Assembly: GCA_958510825.1 (NCBI GenBank) | Contig: OY294044.1 | Coordinates: 105,376,893 to 105,440,892 of the forward strand | From: Brachypterus glaber | Taxonomy: Eukaryota > Arthropoda > Insecta > Coleoptera > Kateretidae | Direction: 5' to 3' | DNA: 64,000 bases | Shown here: positions 46,201-57,474 of the stretch, in pieces | Numbering within the stretch: position 1 is the stretch's first letter | How the letters are laid out: every line of letters starts with the position of its first letter | Program-made: the position numbers and the translations under genes | Notes under the pieces: generated by a model | The model's database searches: none | Seen by the model: only the letters and a program-made list of their open reading frames with translations | Told to the model about the DNA's origin: nothing

Positions 46201-46640
46201 TAAAAATACGAACAGAATACTAAGTGTCCTGTGAACTAAGTATAAACAAAATACTGAATCTAAGTGAGCAGTTCCAGCAAACTATTTTCAACAAATTCTG
46301 GATTATCCCGAAGGAATAAGCATACAAAACTTTCCAGGAGAGACAAGCTACAGATGAAAACCAGTGAAATCCAACCCTCAATAGACTCTGAAACATATAA
46401 AAACCAGGTAAGTCCATAGACAAATGTATTATAGAGAAATAAGTCATATGATTCTTTATTATTAAAAATCATATTCTGATTATGTTTTCTCTATGTTATT
46501 TTCAGGTAGAACTATGGAATAGAGACTCATACGGTTAGAATTCAGTTCCTGCTACAAAATAGTCCCAGATACAAAATAGTTCTGTACGTACGTAACTATT
46601 TATATACAAAATAAACATAAATTATAACGTAAGTAAACGA
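43293..46640. other. Non-coding DNA, possibly one degenerate large element
   Basis: No gene is supported. GGATATCTTGAATCAAAGC (about 43787) and an inverted counterpart ending GCCAAGATAACCTTTTTTTC (about 46774) could be ends of one 3-kb element. Both sides carry CTTAAACCAAGG/CCTCGATTTAAGA motifs (43832, 44570, 46730). The open frames at 46220-46472 lack any recognisable domain. About 45600-45680 repeats 'TTAATGGTGNTTAATGGTG'. Confidence 0.35.
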
Positions 46641-48128
46641 ATAGTTTAATTAACCCTTGCTATATTACAAAGTGACGATTTATATCGTTACAATACATGG
46701 TCTTAAAAGAAGATTATTACCTCGATTTAAGATAATATAAATCCAAGATAATTTATTATCTTCTGCCAAGATAACCTTTTTTTCTGTACATAACGACATA
46801 ACATTTTTACCTTATACATTTGTTTATAAACTTTACTGCGTTTGGTATGGTATACTATTAAATACTAAGCATTATTTACCTTTTTAAAGACATATTTATT
46901 AGGTATCCAGAATTATTAATGTCTATTTTAAAAATAAATATAACTGTTTATTTAGTATATTAGCATGCACCATGCAGGATGCATGTCTTTAAAAATGATA
47001 TTGATATAAGTAAAAAGGCTCAGGGGTTAAGATAGACATTAAGGTAGGCTATTTTTATTTACACGAAAAGATATTTTCATATATAATTACACAAAAGGCT
47101 GAGAATTATGCGGGAAAATTCGCTGATTTCATGAAAATTTGCTGTCTGGAAATAATTACGACCGGGGCGTAATTATTTCCTTTGACAGCAAATTTGAATG
47201 AAAACTGTAAATTTTTCCCGAAAATCGAAGAATCATGTGTAATTTGGAAGACTATTTCACAAACAATATATAGGCCAATCAAAACCTTGCATTTTTAGTT
47301 TCTTGACCAATCAGATCTAAATGAACCTGATAATTTTTGCACATATGCAATTATCACTTGGTTACTATGGAAACAAGAAACTGACAGTTACTCACATCTT
47401 AATAAATGTTATATTTTTGCAAAATGTGTTTTTAATTTGTGAAGCTTACCTTTAGTTGATTTAATTTTATTGATAAGCAATATAAATTATTTTATTACCA
47501 AAACATCCTAGGTATAAACCGTAATAAATTTCAGATAATATATTATACTTTCCATCTTAAAAGCTTTAAATCACTGATATTCATAAATTTTAATTTATTT
47601 AATTGAATCTTGGTATTAAAAACAGGCCACTAAAAACTAATTTAAATACGTATTTATTAAAAATATAATTGCAGTAAAGAATTACGGAAATCAAAACATA
47701 AAATGACTGCGCTGGTACCAGTCTAGCGTTGCCAAAGTTTATTAGAAACCGATAGGAAATTGTTTTTTTTACGGGTGGAAGCACCCGTTATTTTATTTCT
47801 GTTCAGTTGAAAACTAAACTTAAAAAAAAAACAGCAATGATCTTTATTTAAATGCTAATATATATATGATAACAACTATTTTGTTGGAACAATCTCAAGC
47901 ATAAAATATCCCTCTAGCAAAGTTTAGGCTTGACAACATTCGCAATCAAGTGAACATCGTGGATTTAAAAATCGCGGAAAATTTGAGATTTAAAATTTTA
48001 ATTATAGTTGTAAAGTAATATTGTTGTTTAGTTATTAAATTTTTAATTTAAATATGAAACAACATAAAACATTGTAAAATTATATACTTCCTTATTTTGT
48101 TTGTGAAATAGTCTTTCAAAATACCATT
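46641..48128. other. AT-rich DNA with a foldback hairpin at about 47088-47252
   Basis: GGAAATAATTACG (47148-47160) and CGTAATTATTTCC (47168-47180) form a perfect 13-bp stem. Outer blocks (TTTGCTGTC/GACAGCAAA, GCGGGAAAA/TTTTTCCCG) extend it to about 165 bp. Nothing else recognised. Confidence 0.55.
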
Positions 48129-48129
48129 C

Positions 48130-48328
48130 GTGCATGTTGAATTATACATAATTTTGTTACTGTATATAAAAAAACATTTTGCTTAAGGAAATTGTTTTCG
48201 TGCATTTTTCGTCAAAATTCCTCGACCTGCGGTCTCAGAATTTTGTAACACGAAAAATGCACTCAAACAATTGCCAAGCAAAATATTTTTTTAATACAGT
48301 AAAACATTATCAATAATTCAACATGCAC
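48130..48328. repeat. About 200-bp foldback hairpin upstream of the LPMO gene
   Basis: GTGCATGTTGAATTAT pairs with ATAATTCAACATGCAC at the ends, and GTGCATTTTTCGT with ACGAAAAATGCAC inside, around GACCTGCGGTC. It lies about 740 bp upstream of the LPMO start codon. Confidence 0.75.
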
Positions 48329-49028
48329 TTATGAGATTACTACTGATTATTTTTTAACGATTTATAATATGTCAAACCAACTTTTATATTTTTTTCATCG
48401 CAAAATGATATAAATTGTTTTATTACTTATCTTAATATTTTTACAGGCATATTCTTTGATTTGGTTAATTTAATTACATTCTCAACCGCTAAACTAAAAC
48501 CTTTTTGTTCATTTTTAAATTGCAAATTATAGTTCTGTCAATAGTTTGGTCACTTAGTGCAGTACTGACTAGCGCGGTACTGCGCTAGGCTTGCAAGCAT
48601 GTTCATAAAAGTCAACCTATAAAAACTGTCATTACATTTTATGAAAAGAATATTTTGAGGTATTTTTTGGTAAATAATAAATTAATAACAATAATTATAA
48701 ATGGTAATATATTTATATTTAATTATTAATTAGTTTTAGGTATTAAATCTTGTTGTAAAAGAGAAATACTCAAAAATAAAATACTACAGCGATTCTCACT
48801 AGATTCTTCTACAGTAGAAAAATCCCAATATAGCTATAAATCTGGACAGAAATAAACACGTGGCCAGAAATATTGTTAAATGATTGGTTGATAAAAACGT
48901 TAAAAAATAATCACTGAAAAATTCTCTCTGTTAATTTCTGTGCTTATTTTTGAACTGGTAGAAAAACAGTTGTTTATGTCTTGACATGAAACTGCTATTG
49001 CAGTAGTCTAATGTAGGTTGAAATTTTG

Positions 49029-49069
49029 TTTTGTTTCTTTTCTAGGGTAAATAGTTCCTAAAGTTAAAA
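49029..49069 (+). promoter_or_regulatory. 5' leader of the LPMO gene, possible splice acceptor
   Basis: TTTTGTTTCTTTTCTAG at 49029-49045 is a good acceptor (pyrimidine tract plus AG) just before the start codon at 49070. A 5' untranslated exon may therefore lie upstream. No TATA box or initiator could be assigned with confidence. Confidence 0.35.
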
Positions 49070-52000
49070 ATGTTTAGTATATTTGGTGCACTATTAATCT
49101 CAACAAATTTGATAAATTTAATCCGAGGGCATGGAAGACTTATGGACCCACCTGCGAGAAATTCCATGTGGAGGTTTGGCTTTCCTAATCCAGTAAACTA
49201 CAACGACAATGAACTTTTTTGTGGAGGATATGCAGGTACTACTCAATTTATTATTTTACTCTCCACCAAAAAAGTCTTGCGTTAGTTAAAAAAAAATTGA
49301 TTTTTTTGTTGCTTTTTTCACGTTTTCCAACTTTTGTGTCCAAAAACAATAATTTCGGTAAAAAAAATTGTGACTGTCGATATGTCTGCCTGTCTTTGTT
49401 GGTTTGTCTGTCCGGGTAATTTGTGACCACGATAAATCAAGAACGCTGTGTCTCTTTTTCAGCAGTATTTTTTTTATTAATATTATTGTATTAACTTAAA
49501 TCCCTTAGAACTGCTAATTGAAAATATTATATTTATTTTTGGCCAGTTGAAAAACCTCTTACAAAAATATTGTAAAAAATCAATAAACTTAGAGGTTTTA
49601 CGTCCCCTTAGGGGCCTGAATTTTTTTTAATAGTATATTATTTTTAACAAGTTCAAAAATCATTAAGTTCTAATTTCCACACAGTAAATTATAAGAAATT
49701 AAATATGGCGTGTCTCCCAACCCTAAAGGGGTGATTAGTGGCCAATTTTTTTATAATAGAGGCTAGATTTTTTTTTAATTTTTCAGATATCTACACACTT
49801 CTGGAATATTTTTTTTACAAAAATATAGTAAAAAATGACACACATAAGAAGTTTTATAACCTACTGCATTTAACTTCCCTTACTTTATTTTTTTACAGAG
49901 ATGTATGTCCTTTGATACAAAAGTTTTAAAAATTTAAAAAGTTTTGAAAAGAGTTTACTTATTTATTTATTTTTTTTAGTCCAATGGGATCAAAATGAAG
50001 GCAAGTGTGGTATTTGCGGCGACAATTTTAAGCTTTCTGAGCCTCGTCCCCACGAAGCGGGGGGCTTGTATGCAAAAGGGATCCTCTCCAGGCATTACAG
50101 CGTGGGTCAAACTATCGATGTCGAGATCGAATTGACAGCCAATCATTATGGAAGATTTGAAATATATATTTGTCCCAATAACAACCCAGCTCAGGAAGCA
50201 ACGCAGGAATGTTTTGACAGGTTCCCGTTACATGTGATGGGAACGGATGGGAATAGTTATTATATTCCTGAAGATGGAAAGAAAAAAGCTGTGTTTCGGT
50301 AAGATTTTTACACTGTAAAAAAAACGTTTAAAATTTGTTTAAATTGGTTAGTTAGTTTTTTTTATTGGTATGTAAGTATACAAATTTAAATTAAAAATTT
50401 AACTTAAATTAAAAGTACCAAAACCAAATGTTTAATAAAATAAGTAAAACAAGGAAAATAGAAAAAGTGTGAATTTTAAAATTAGTATTTAATATTAACA
50501 TAATATGTTAACGTAACTCGGTTAAGCTTCAAATTTTAGCATCAATCAAATTCATGTAGTACTTTTTAAGTCAACTGAAAAAATTACAACTTTCAGGAAA
50601 ATCGTGATATCTCCTAAACCAGAAGTAAAAATGTTTTATAGGAAATTTAACTAAATCTTTAAATAATGATGATAATAGTTATTTACGGTACTAGTGGGTA
50701 AAGTAAGATATTGCCCATGAGAAAATTAACCTGCGAGGCGTCAGCCAAGCAGGTTAATTTTCGAGAGGGCAATATCGGTTTACCCATGAGTACCATACAA
50801 GGTTTTATCCAATAAATAGCTTAGAAATTCATATTTTTATTAAAAATTTTAATGACATTTACAAGAAAATAATTTGACAAGTGACAGTTGAGTAGGTAAA
50901 ATAAATAATTATCCACTCAATAAAGTAAAAGCCACGCGGGGGTTATTATTGAGTTTATCTATTTAAAATAAAGCTGGTAATTGTCTCATTATCTGTATGT
51001 ATTGGATAATAAATATTACTATTTAATTTTACTCCTATTTTATACAAATTTTTTATGAGACGTTTAGTTGACGAGGGGGCGGAGTCTAAAAACAACAAAA
51101 ATTGAATGGTGTAATTTTTAACCAGCCCCTAATATAATAAAATAAGTAAACATTAAATATATAAAAATTAAACTTATCAGTTTTGAAAAATCCACTTTAA
51201 AATCTTTGCAATTTAAACCTGGCTCTTTGATATTCCAGACACTATATCTTTTTAATGTGTTTATTATTATCCTGTTTACAGAAATCATAAAAAAGTTAAT
51301 AAATAAATATTCAGAATGCATATCGTAGCAAATTCTTTCAAATTCCTGGAATTTTAAAACACCTATATTCGAAGAAGGCGCAAAAATATTTTTATCCAGG
51401 ATTATTTTTTAAGGAAAAGGAGTAAAATGCCCATCTTGCTTAACTTTAACAATAAAAAATAAATTTATAATAATTATTATAATTTATGATTTATAAAACA
51501 CTATAAATTATTTATTTCTTTTATTTTCAGATACCAAGTTCAACTCCCTCCATATGTGACCTGTACTCAATGTGTCCTGCAATGGACATATTTTACTGGA
51601 AACCAGTGGGGATTATGCCCAAATGGTACCCAATCGCAGGGGTGCGGGAAATCAGAAACCTTTAGGTAAGGCTACGCCTACTAAGTACATTAGGAAAGTA
51701 GAAACTTATTAATGCGTAGGTAATAATATGATGCTAATCCCAACCCATTCAGATAAATGGCCAACCCATTCACTGGGAAAACCATGCCAAATACCTCGGC
51801 ATTACAATCTCCAAAAACCTGACGTGGGATCAGCACGTCAAAAACACCCTCCAAATAGCAAACTGCCGCCTCGCCAAACTCTACCCCTTAATAGGTAGAA
51901 AGAGTCCCCTATCCATTAAAAACAAACTTCTTCTTTACAACCAAACCCTAAAGCCGGTACTTCTCTACGGAGCCCCAGCCTGGAACAAAATCACCCTTAA

Positions 52001-55000
52001 CAAAGCGCTCTCAGCAAAACTTCAGGCCTTCCAAAACAAGGCACTCAGAATATGCCTCGATGCCCCCTGGTTCATGAGGAACAACCAGATACACAGACAT
52101 CTCGAAATGCCCCTCCTAAAAACGGAAATCATCCACTACAGCACGTCTTTTATACAAGACAATTTATATCACCCAAACCCCCTCATTTCAAACTTTCTAG
52201 ATTACGATCACGAAATACACAACACTCACAAAAAGATCAAAAACGTCCTCAACCAGTAATGGTACCCACTAATACAGGACAGATGCATTCCCAGCATCAG
52301 TGAGCTAGTCTCACTCCTCCCGCACATCCCTCCTCTCCCTATCCCATCCCTCCCCATCACCCTCCCACCCACTCCCCAGCGCCGAATTATGACAGATGCT
52401 ACTCGCATCAGTGAGCAGAGACTAACTCCCCCCTAAATTATGACAGATGCAACTCGCATCAGTGAGCATAGACTCACTGCCCCAACTTTCAATTCAGATC
52501 AAGTATTTTTTTAGATAAATGAGCCATAGGCTGCGCCTGTCTCTTAAAGACCCAAACAAACTATTGATGATGATGATATGATGCTAAAATTAACCCCACC
52601 ACTCGCAAAAGCAAATAAAAAATATATTCGACTAGTAAATCTGGTGCGCCCCTCCACCCTGACACCCAATGGTAGTAATGATTATTGTGGTTTATAATTT
52701 TCAAAAAATCAATTTTTTGTTTTTTACATTTTTCGAAAGTACAGTGTGTCCCCGGATCGACTTGACAATACCACAAAATGACCCTTTTTTTTTTCGAATT
52801 AAGAAAAGCTTTTTTGGGATTTTGCCCTGCTTGCTTAACAATTAATTTTTGTCAAAATAAAATTTTGAAAAATTGTAGGTGGCGCCAGATATCAGTGAAA
52901 GAGTAAAAATTTTCCAGGTAAAGTTACCTTACCGTAAAAGATACAACAAAAAGTTATTTAAAAAATATATTTATAATTAAAAATAAGAGCCGCATGCCAA
53001 AATTTAATACTTTCACTTCATAAAATTTTTTTATTTAAAAAAATTCAAACACTGGAAACTTGACAGTAGTGAAATACTATATGTTACGTACTAACTGCAT
53101 AGATAAGATCAAACTACCTGAGTGTCAGACACTGAAATTTTTTAAATTATTAAATTATTATTTAAATGTTACTTTAATTTTAAGTACCTATTTATTATTT
53201 TTTAAACAGTAAACAATACAAAAGGTAATTCTAGCAATTCGTATATTTTTATTAATTTATTGAAATTCTACATATCCACCGCCATTTTCCGCACATTTCT
53301 ATATTCTTCTTTTAAATTCTTTATAAACATTTTGTATTTCCTCCCTTCCAATATTTCTTATCTCTTCTCTTATAGCTTCTTTAATCATATTTAAATTATT
53401 TCCAAAGTTTCTTTTATAAACGTTTTGTTTCAATTTTCCCCAAAAATAAAAATCCATTGGTGTAATGTCCGGGGATCGTGCTGGCCACAAGATGGGCCCG
53501 TTCCCACCTATCCACTTTTGACCAAAAGTTTAATTACACCATTGTGTAACCATTTCGGAAGTGTGGACCGGACACCCATCTTGCTGAAAATAAAAATTTC
53601 TCCAAAAATTTAAATTAACGTCTTCCATTTCTGCCAAAAAGTATTGCTAAAGCATGTTTAAATATATAAATCTGTTAAGTTTAGTGTCATATTGATTATC
53701 TCTACTAATAACAAAATTAGGATTATCCCTGCTCCAATACCTACAATTTTGAAAACTAACAACACCATTTGTAGTAAATGATTCATCCGAAAATACTATA
53801 AATTTATGAAAATTTCTGTTTTCTAATATTCTTTCACCAATAGTTAAACAAAAAAGTACCCTTCTTTCCTCATCCCCATCTTTAAGTTTATGCCTAAATT
53901 GAATTTTATAAGGTTTTATTTCATTTTCTTTGTATATTCTTTGGAGGTGGCTTTTACTTATACCCAACTCAGAATATCTTTTTCTTAGAGCCATTTTGGC
54001 ATCTTCCTCTACAGACTGCAGGGCAATTATTGTGGCGGCATCGTCCTCGTCTAGTTTCCTTTTCTTTTTTTTAATATCATTGATACTACCAGTTTCAGTA
54101 AATTTTTTTAATACATTGTGGATACTTTGTCTAGATATTTCAATGCCAAATTGTTCAATAAATGAATCTCTTACATATTGTAAGGAAACTTGACCTAAAC
54201 CATAGCACTGAACAATGAAAATTTTTTGTTCTTTTGTAAGCATTTTTAATCTTATTTTTCTCTTAACTATGTTTTTAATTAAACAATAATGTCAAACTTT
54301 GACAAAAACAATTAGTACGTATATATAGTACTTGACTATAGCGAAGTTTTCAGTGATACATTTTTTAATAAAAAAAAATATTATGAGTTAAAATTATAAC
54401 AATTTGACATGCGGCTCCTATTTTTGATTATAAACCTATTTTTTAAATAACTTTTTTTATATCTGTTACGGAAAGGTAAGTTTACCTGAAAACTTTTTAC
54501 TCTTTCACTGATATCTGGCGCCACCTATAATTTTTCAAAATTTTATTTTGACAAAAATTAGTTTTTAAGCAAGTAGTTTTTCTTAATTAAAAAAAAAATG
54601 GTCATTTTGTGGTATTGTCAAGTCGATCCGGGGACACACTGTATATGTAGACTTTTTCATAATTTTTCATTAAAAAAAAACCTTTAAACCCGTTTTTATG
54701 AAAACAACCTTTTTTCGTTCGGCGGCGGTGATTTCTCCGATTTGTTAAAAATTTTAGGACATTTCGATCTTATTGAGCAAAATTTTAGGACTTATTGCAT
54801 GTTCCAATTATATTTAATTTTTTTTTTATTAATTTGCATTGTTTTTTTTTTCAGAAATTGTGCAGACATAGCAATCTTATCATCAGCTGGAGGTGGTATC
54901 CCCCCACTTTTCGTCGAAAACGACAATCCGTTTTTGTTGTACTACAAAGACGTGAGGATGTCCGCTCCTTACAACGTCTATCCTTTGATCGTAAGGGACC

Positions 55001-56098
55001 AAGTGTGTGTTCCCAATAAAGCCTACAGGATAATTCCAGGAATGGCAGGATGGTGTCAAACAAACTGTTTGAGATATCCTCCGAATTGCCCGTCATCTAT
55101 TTGCCAATGCCCGTAAGTATCATGCCTAGGTTATATGCCTATTTTTTATATTTATATTTTATTGCTTTCCCATTTTGAAAATTTTCAAAATTTCGGAAAG
55201 CCTTGTATTCGTGCAAAAATTTTCAATTTTTTTTTTTGTGTATTTCTACGTTTTATGACGTTTTATGTCGATATAAATCAATTTCGAGCAAAAAAAAAAT
55301 TGTCGATCGGTCGGTCGGTCTATTGGTCTGTCCGGGATAACTTAAGAACGCTTTAAGCTAAACACTTTAAATTTGGCATACAGGTATGTTACCAAAAGTT
55401 CTCGCCCGGGATTGTTTTTGGTAAACATTGGGGTGCGGCAAGGGGGGCAAATGGGAAAAAATAATTTCTTTTTAGAAAAATTTGAAAATTGGTATGTATG
55501 GGTTTTCAAGGTTGCTGAAATAGGGGGATTTTTGGGGTCGACGAATATGAATCTGATAATACTTTTTTTCTAATTTCACCCCCTGAGGAGTGGGGGTAGT
55601 TTTCCTGAAAACTGGTGTATTGGGGTTTTTGAGGTTGCTGAAAGTGAATCTGATAATAATAAAAATTTTCTAAATCCAACCCCTGAGGAGTGGGGGGTAG
55701 TTTTCTAGTTTTCGTGAAAATTGTTATATTGGGGTTTTTGAGGTCGTTGAAAGTGAATCTGATTATAAAAAAATTCTAACTTTACCCCTAAAGGGGCAGA
55801 GAGCAGTTTTCGTGGAAATTGGTATATTAAGGTTTTATGGTTGCTGATAATAAAAAATCCATTTTACGGGCGGAGGTGAAAAATGGGAAAGCTCTTTTAC
55901 TGGACAGTATTTTTTCTTAATTTCTCTTGTTCTAGGTCCACTTGCAGTGCTGTCGGCAAATATGAGGGCGTTTTTGAGGCCGATGTCCTTTGCATGGACG
56001 AGTGTCTGGTGTATTCTGAAAATGCTTCCGAGAGCAAATGTGACCGAAGCAGGTGCCAATGTTACGAAGAAGGTTTAGAGCAATTTGACGAATATTAA
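49070..56098 (+). CDS. AA15-family lytic polysaccharide monooxygenase (five exons)
   Basis: Exons join as 49070-49235, 49980-50298, 51531-51665, 54855-55112 and 55936-56098. All introns are GT...AG, the phases are compatible, and the product is 346 residues. Residues 1-20 are a signal peptide. Cleavage before His21 (HGRLMDPPARNSMW) would expose the N-terminal histidine that, with His80 in the PRPHEAGG motif, forms the copper histidine brace of LPMOs. The catalytic domain (about 21-215) ends with FRNCADIAI. About 130 C-terminal residues contain 12 cysteines in two clusters and look like a disulfide-rich extension. AA15 enzymes oxidatively cleave chitin or cellulose outside the cell; insect members act in cuticle turnover or digestion, so the substrate here is inferred. 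The gene is interrupted by several transposons, all inside introns. Start chosen for the signal peptide and in-frame exon 1. Confidence 0.95.
49236..49979 (+). other. LPMO intron 1 (744 bp)
   Basis: The donor is GCAG|GTACTA and the acceptor TTTTTTTTAG|TC, phase 1. It contains a repeat fragment (GTCTGCCTGTC and ACCACGATAAATCAAGAACGC, about 49384-49447) and CCTTAGGGGCC/CCCTAAAGGGG pieces reminiscent of repeat family Y. No exon-like sequence. Confidence 0.85.
50299..51530 (+). other. LPMO intron 2 (1232 bp) with a foldback hairpin
   Basis: The donor is CG|GTAAGA and the acceptor TTATTTTCAG|AT, phase 2. At about 50690-50801 a hairpin pairs TGGGTAAA/TTTACCCA, ATATTGCCC/GGGCAATAT and AAAATTAACCTGC/GCAGGTTAATTTT around GAGGCGTCAGCCAA. 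The rest is AT-rich. Confidence 0.85.
51738..52575 (+). mobile_element. 5'-truncated jockey-like LINE in LPMO intron 3
   Basis: A 12-bp duplication, ATATGATGCTAA, flanks it (51726-51737 and 52576-52587). The tail is a short (GAT)n run. Its frame, open from about 51774 to the stop at 52257, reads WENHAKYLGITISKNLTWDQHV, continues RLAKLYPLIGRKSPLS and KPVLLYGAPAW, and ends near KNVLNQ. This is the C-terminal, post-RT part of jockey-type ORF2. The 3' untranslated part repeats 'AATTATGACAGATGC' twice (about 52385, 52436). It is in the same orientation as the gene. Confidence 0.88.
52742..54641 (-). mobile_element. Tc1/mariner-type element with about 250-bp terminal repeats
   Basis: The ends are CAGTGTGTCCCCGGATCGAC, inverted at the right end. 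TA duplications lie at 52740-52741 and 54642-54643. The inverted match continues inward about 250 bp to AGAGCCGCATG (about 52985) and CATGCGGCTC (about 54408). The transposase gene is on the minus strand, antisense to the LPMO gene, and is disabled. Confidence 0.9.
53299..54243 (-). pseudogene. Tc1/mariner-type transposase, broken
   Basis: The first 198 residues (start 54243) hold a helix-turn-helix region: IEISRQSIHNVLKKF, about 34-48, then SELGISKSHLQRIYKENEI, about 90-108. The first catalytic aspartate is in VFSDESFT, near residue 150. After the stop at 53647 the frame downstream resumes with QQDGCPVH (second aspartate), then an in-frame TAA, then WPARSPDITPMDFYFWGKLK (third acidic residue). 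About 36 residues separate the second and third acidic positions. The C-terminal end is at 53299. At least one shift and one stop inactivate it. Confidence 0.85.
55113..55935 (+). other. LPMO intron 4 (823 bp), almost wholly repeat Y
   Basis: The donor is CC|GTAAGT and the acceptor TTGTTCTAG|GT, phase 2. About 55175-55910 is repeat family Y. Confidence 0.88.
55175..55910 (+). repeat. Repeat family Y in LPMO intron 4
   Basis: It matches 11750-12650 in order: AATTTCGGAAAGCCTTGTAT, then a GTCGGTCGGTC run, then GAACGCTTTAAGCTA, then GGTAAACATTGGGGTGCGGC. About four tandem units of the 100-bp 'CCCCTGAGGAGTGGGGGTAG' type follow. The end is GGAGGTGAAAAATGGGAAAG. The unit number and sequence differ between copies. 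Confidence 0.8.
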
Positions 56099-56194
56099 AA
56101 AAAATTATTTCTATCCTGATAAAATTAACTAAAAACTGACGTCGGATTTCTGTTACTATTTGTAAAACCATGACAGCACACAATGATCTAAGAA

Positions 56195-56352
56195 TGTCCT
56201 AAAAAATATTCTAAGAATATTCTAATAATATTCTAAGAATATACTAAGAATATTCTAAGAATATTCTAAGAATGTTCTAAGAATATTCTAAGAATGTTCT
56301 AAGAATTATCTAAGAATATTCTAAGAATATTCTAAGAATATTCTAAGAATGT
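56195..56352. repeat. 11-bp satellite AATATTCTAAG downstream of LPMO
   Basis: About 14 units of AATATTCTAAG occur, with GTTCTAAG and ATACTAAG variants. Each unit contains GAATATTC, which has the form GAAnnTTC. It starts about 100 bp after the LPMO stop codon and may be in its 3' untranslated region. Confidence 0.9.
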
Positions 56353-56431
56353 TATTTTCTTCGTTCTTAAAATATTCTTAAAACAAAGTGTGTTATTAGG
56401 AAAGTTATGAAAATAAGGAATCATTGTCAAT

Positions 56432-56437
56432 AATAAA
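56432..56437 (+). terminator. Candidate poly(A) signal for LPMO
   Basis: This is the first AATAAA on the + strand after the stop codon at 56098, about 335 bp downstream and beyond the 11-bp satellite. Another AATAAA lies near 56612. Transcript evidence would be needed to choose. Confidence 0.3.
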
Positions 56438-56714
56438 AACTTGTCTGGCCTACTGTGGGGATGTTTCAACGCGTGATACTAAAGTCGACCATCGCTGCAG
56501 AATGTCAAGAGTCTTAAAAATCAACGCTCTCACAAGTTGACACAATAAGGTAATCGTCGAGACTCTTGGTAGAGGAGAAAAGACGTTAATTGTCAAAATC
56601 TTGTTTCAAAAATAAAGACTTTCGACAATCGTGACGAGAGGTTTCTTTTCTCAAGTATTGTAAAATCCTACGTCTACGCCAGCTTTGTGGCCTTCCGCAC
56701 AGAGCTTAGTCTGA
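56438..56714. other. Non-coding DNA
   Basis: Somewhat GC-richer than average; no gene seen. Confidence 0.35.
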
Positions 56715-57265
56715 GGGATAAACCCAAAGAACTTTTACCTCAAGAAGGAACATGATGAAATCTACCGTATGCTTTGTTTGAAGCGTGAACCACCTACGGT
56801 GAGGGGCTGGTGGGAAGTGACTATTGTTTACACTTAGTACGCGTAAAGAGAGAGAAAAAATGTGTAAACTCACAGTCTAATTTGTCAAGTAATACAGTGT
56901 TACCGGTTGCAACACCTGCTTTAGATATTTTATTGTAAATTTTAAGAAATATTAGTTTTATTTGAGTTTTATATGAACTAGTAGTTTAATTTTAATATAT
57001 TTAATTATATTACATTGTCAAACATAATTATAGTGTCGTAGTGTAGTAGTTTTTTAAAATTTAGGTATAAAGATTTATCATAATGATAAAGTGAAAATTA
57101 CGCAACATCGCTCTGGTCACCAGAAGGTCAAAACTAGCGATACTTATGTTTACACCAGAAGCAGTATCGCCTACGTTTATGTAAACAAACAAACAAAAAG
57201 ATGACACCTTCATAAACATTGGTCTGAAATAACTTCTTGAGGTAAAAGTTCTTCGGATAAACCGC
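56715..57265. mobile_element. MITE-like element with AAGAACTTTTACCTCAAGAAG ends
   Basis: AAGAACTTTTACCTCAAGAAG near 56731 is inverted as CTTCTTGAGGTAAAAGTTCTT near 57233, with GGATAAAC on both outer sides. The interior shows AGCGATACTTATGTTTACA/GTATCGCCTACGTTTATGTAA repeats. No coding sequence. Confidence 0.55.
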
Positions 57266-57474
57266 TGAAAAAAAAGTGTACCTACAGCTGAATTCCTTCT
57301 ATGAGGCCTTAATTTTCTTTAAGATAACCTCGAAAAATATTAAAAAATACCCACATTTGGTAAATATGGGATTTCCTCGAATTTCCTCAAGAAATTACCT
57401 CCAAGAATTTCTTTAATCTGTACACCTCAATTCCTCAGCCGTTTACCCCTCGGCTTAGGGGCTATCCGTGGATA
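57266..57474. other. Spacer rich in CCTC motifs
   Basis: Several irregular 'ATTTCCTC' and 'TTACCTC' motifs occur, possibly a degenerate outer part of the adjoining element. No gene. Confidence 0.35.

Larger units (their letters stand above)
51666..54854 (+). other. LPMO intron 3 (3189 bp), mostly transposon
   Basis: The donor is TTTAG|GTAAGG and the acceptor TTTTTTTTTCAG|AA, phase 2. About 2.7 kb of it is two insertions, a LINE tail at 51738-52575 and a mariner-type element at 52742-54641. Without them it would be about 450 bp. Confidence 0.88.

Noticed and set aside
46220..46472. 75- and 70-residue minus-strand frames
   Set aside because: They overlap in different frames, lack any recognisable domain and have no supporting splice or promoter context.
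52052..52408. Extra open frames in other frames of the LINE tail in LPMO intron 3
   Set aside because: Only the frame ending at 52259 carries LINE ORF2 similarity; the others are shadows.
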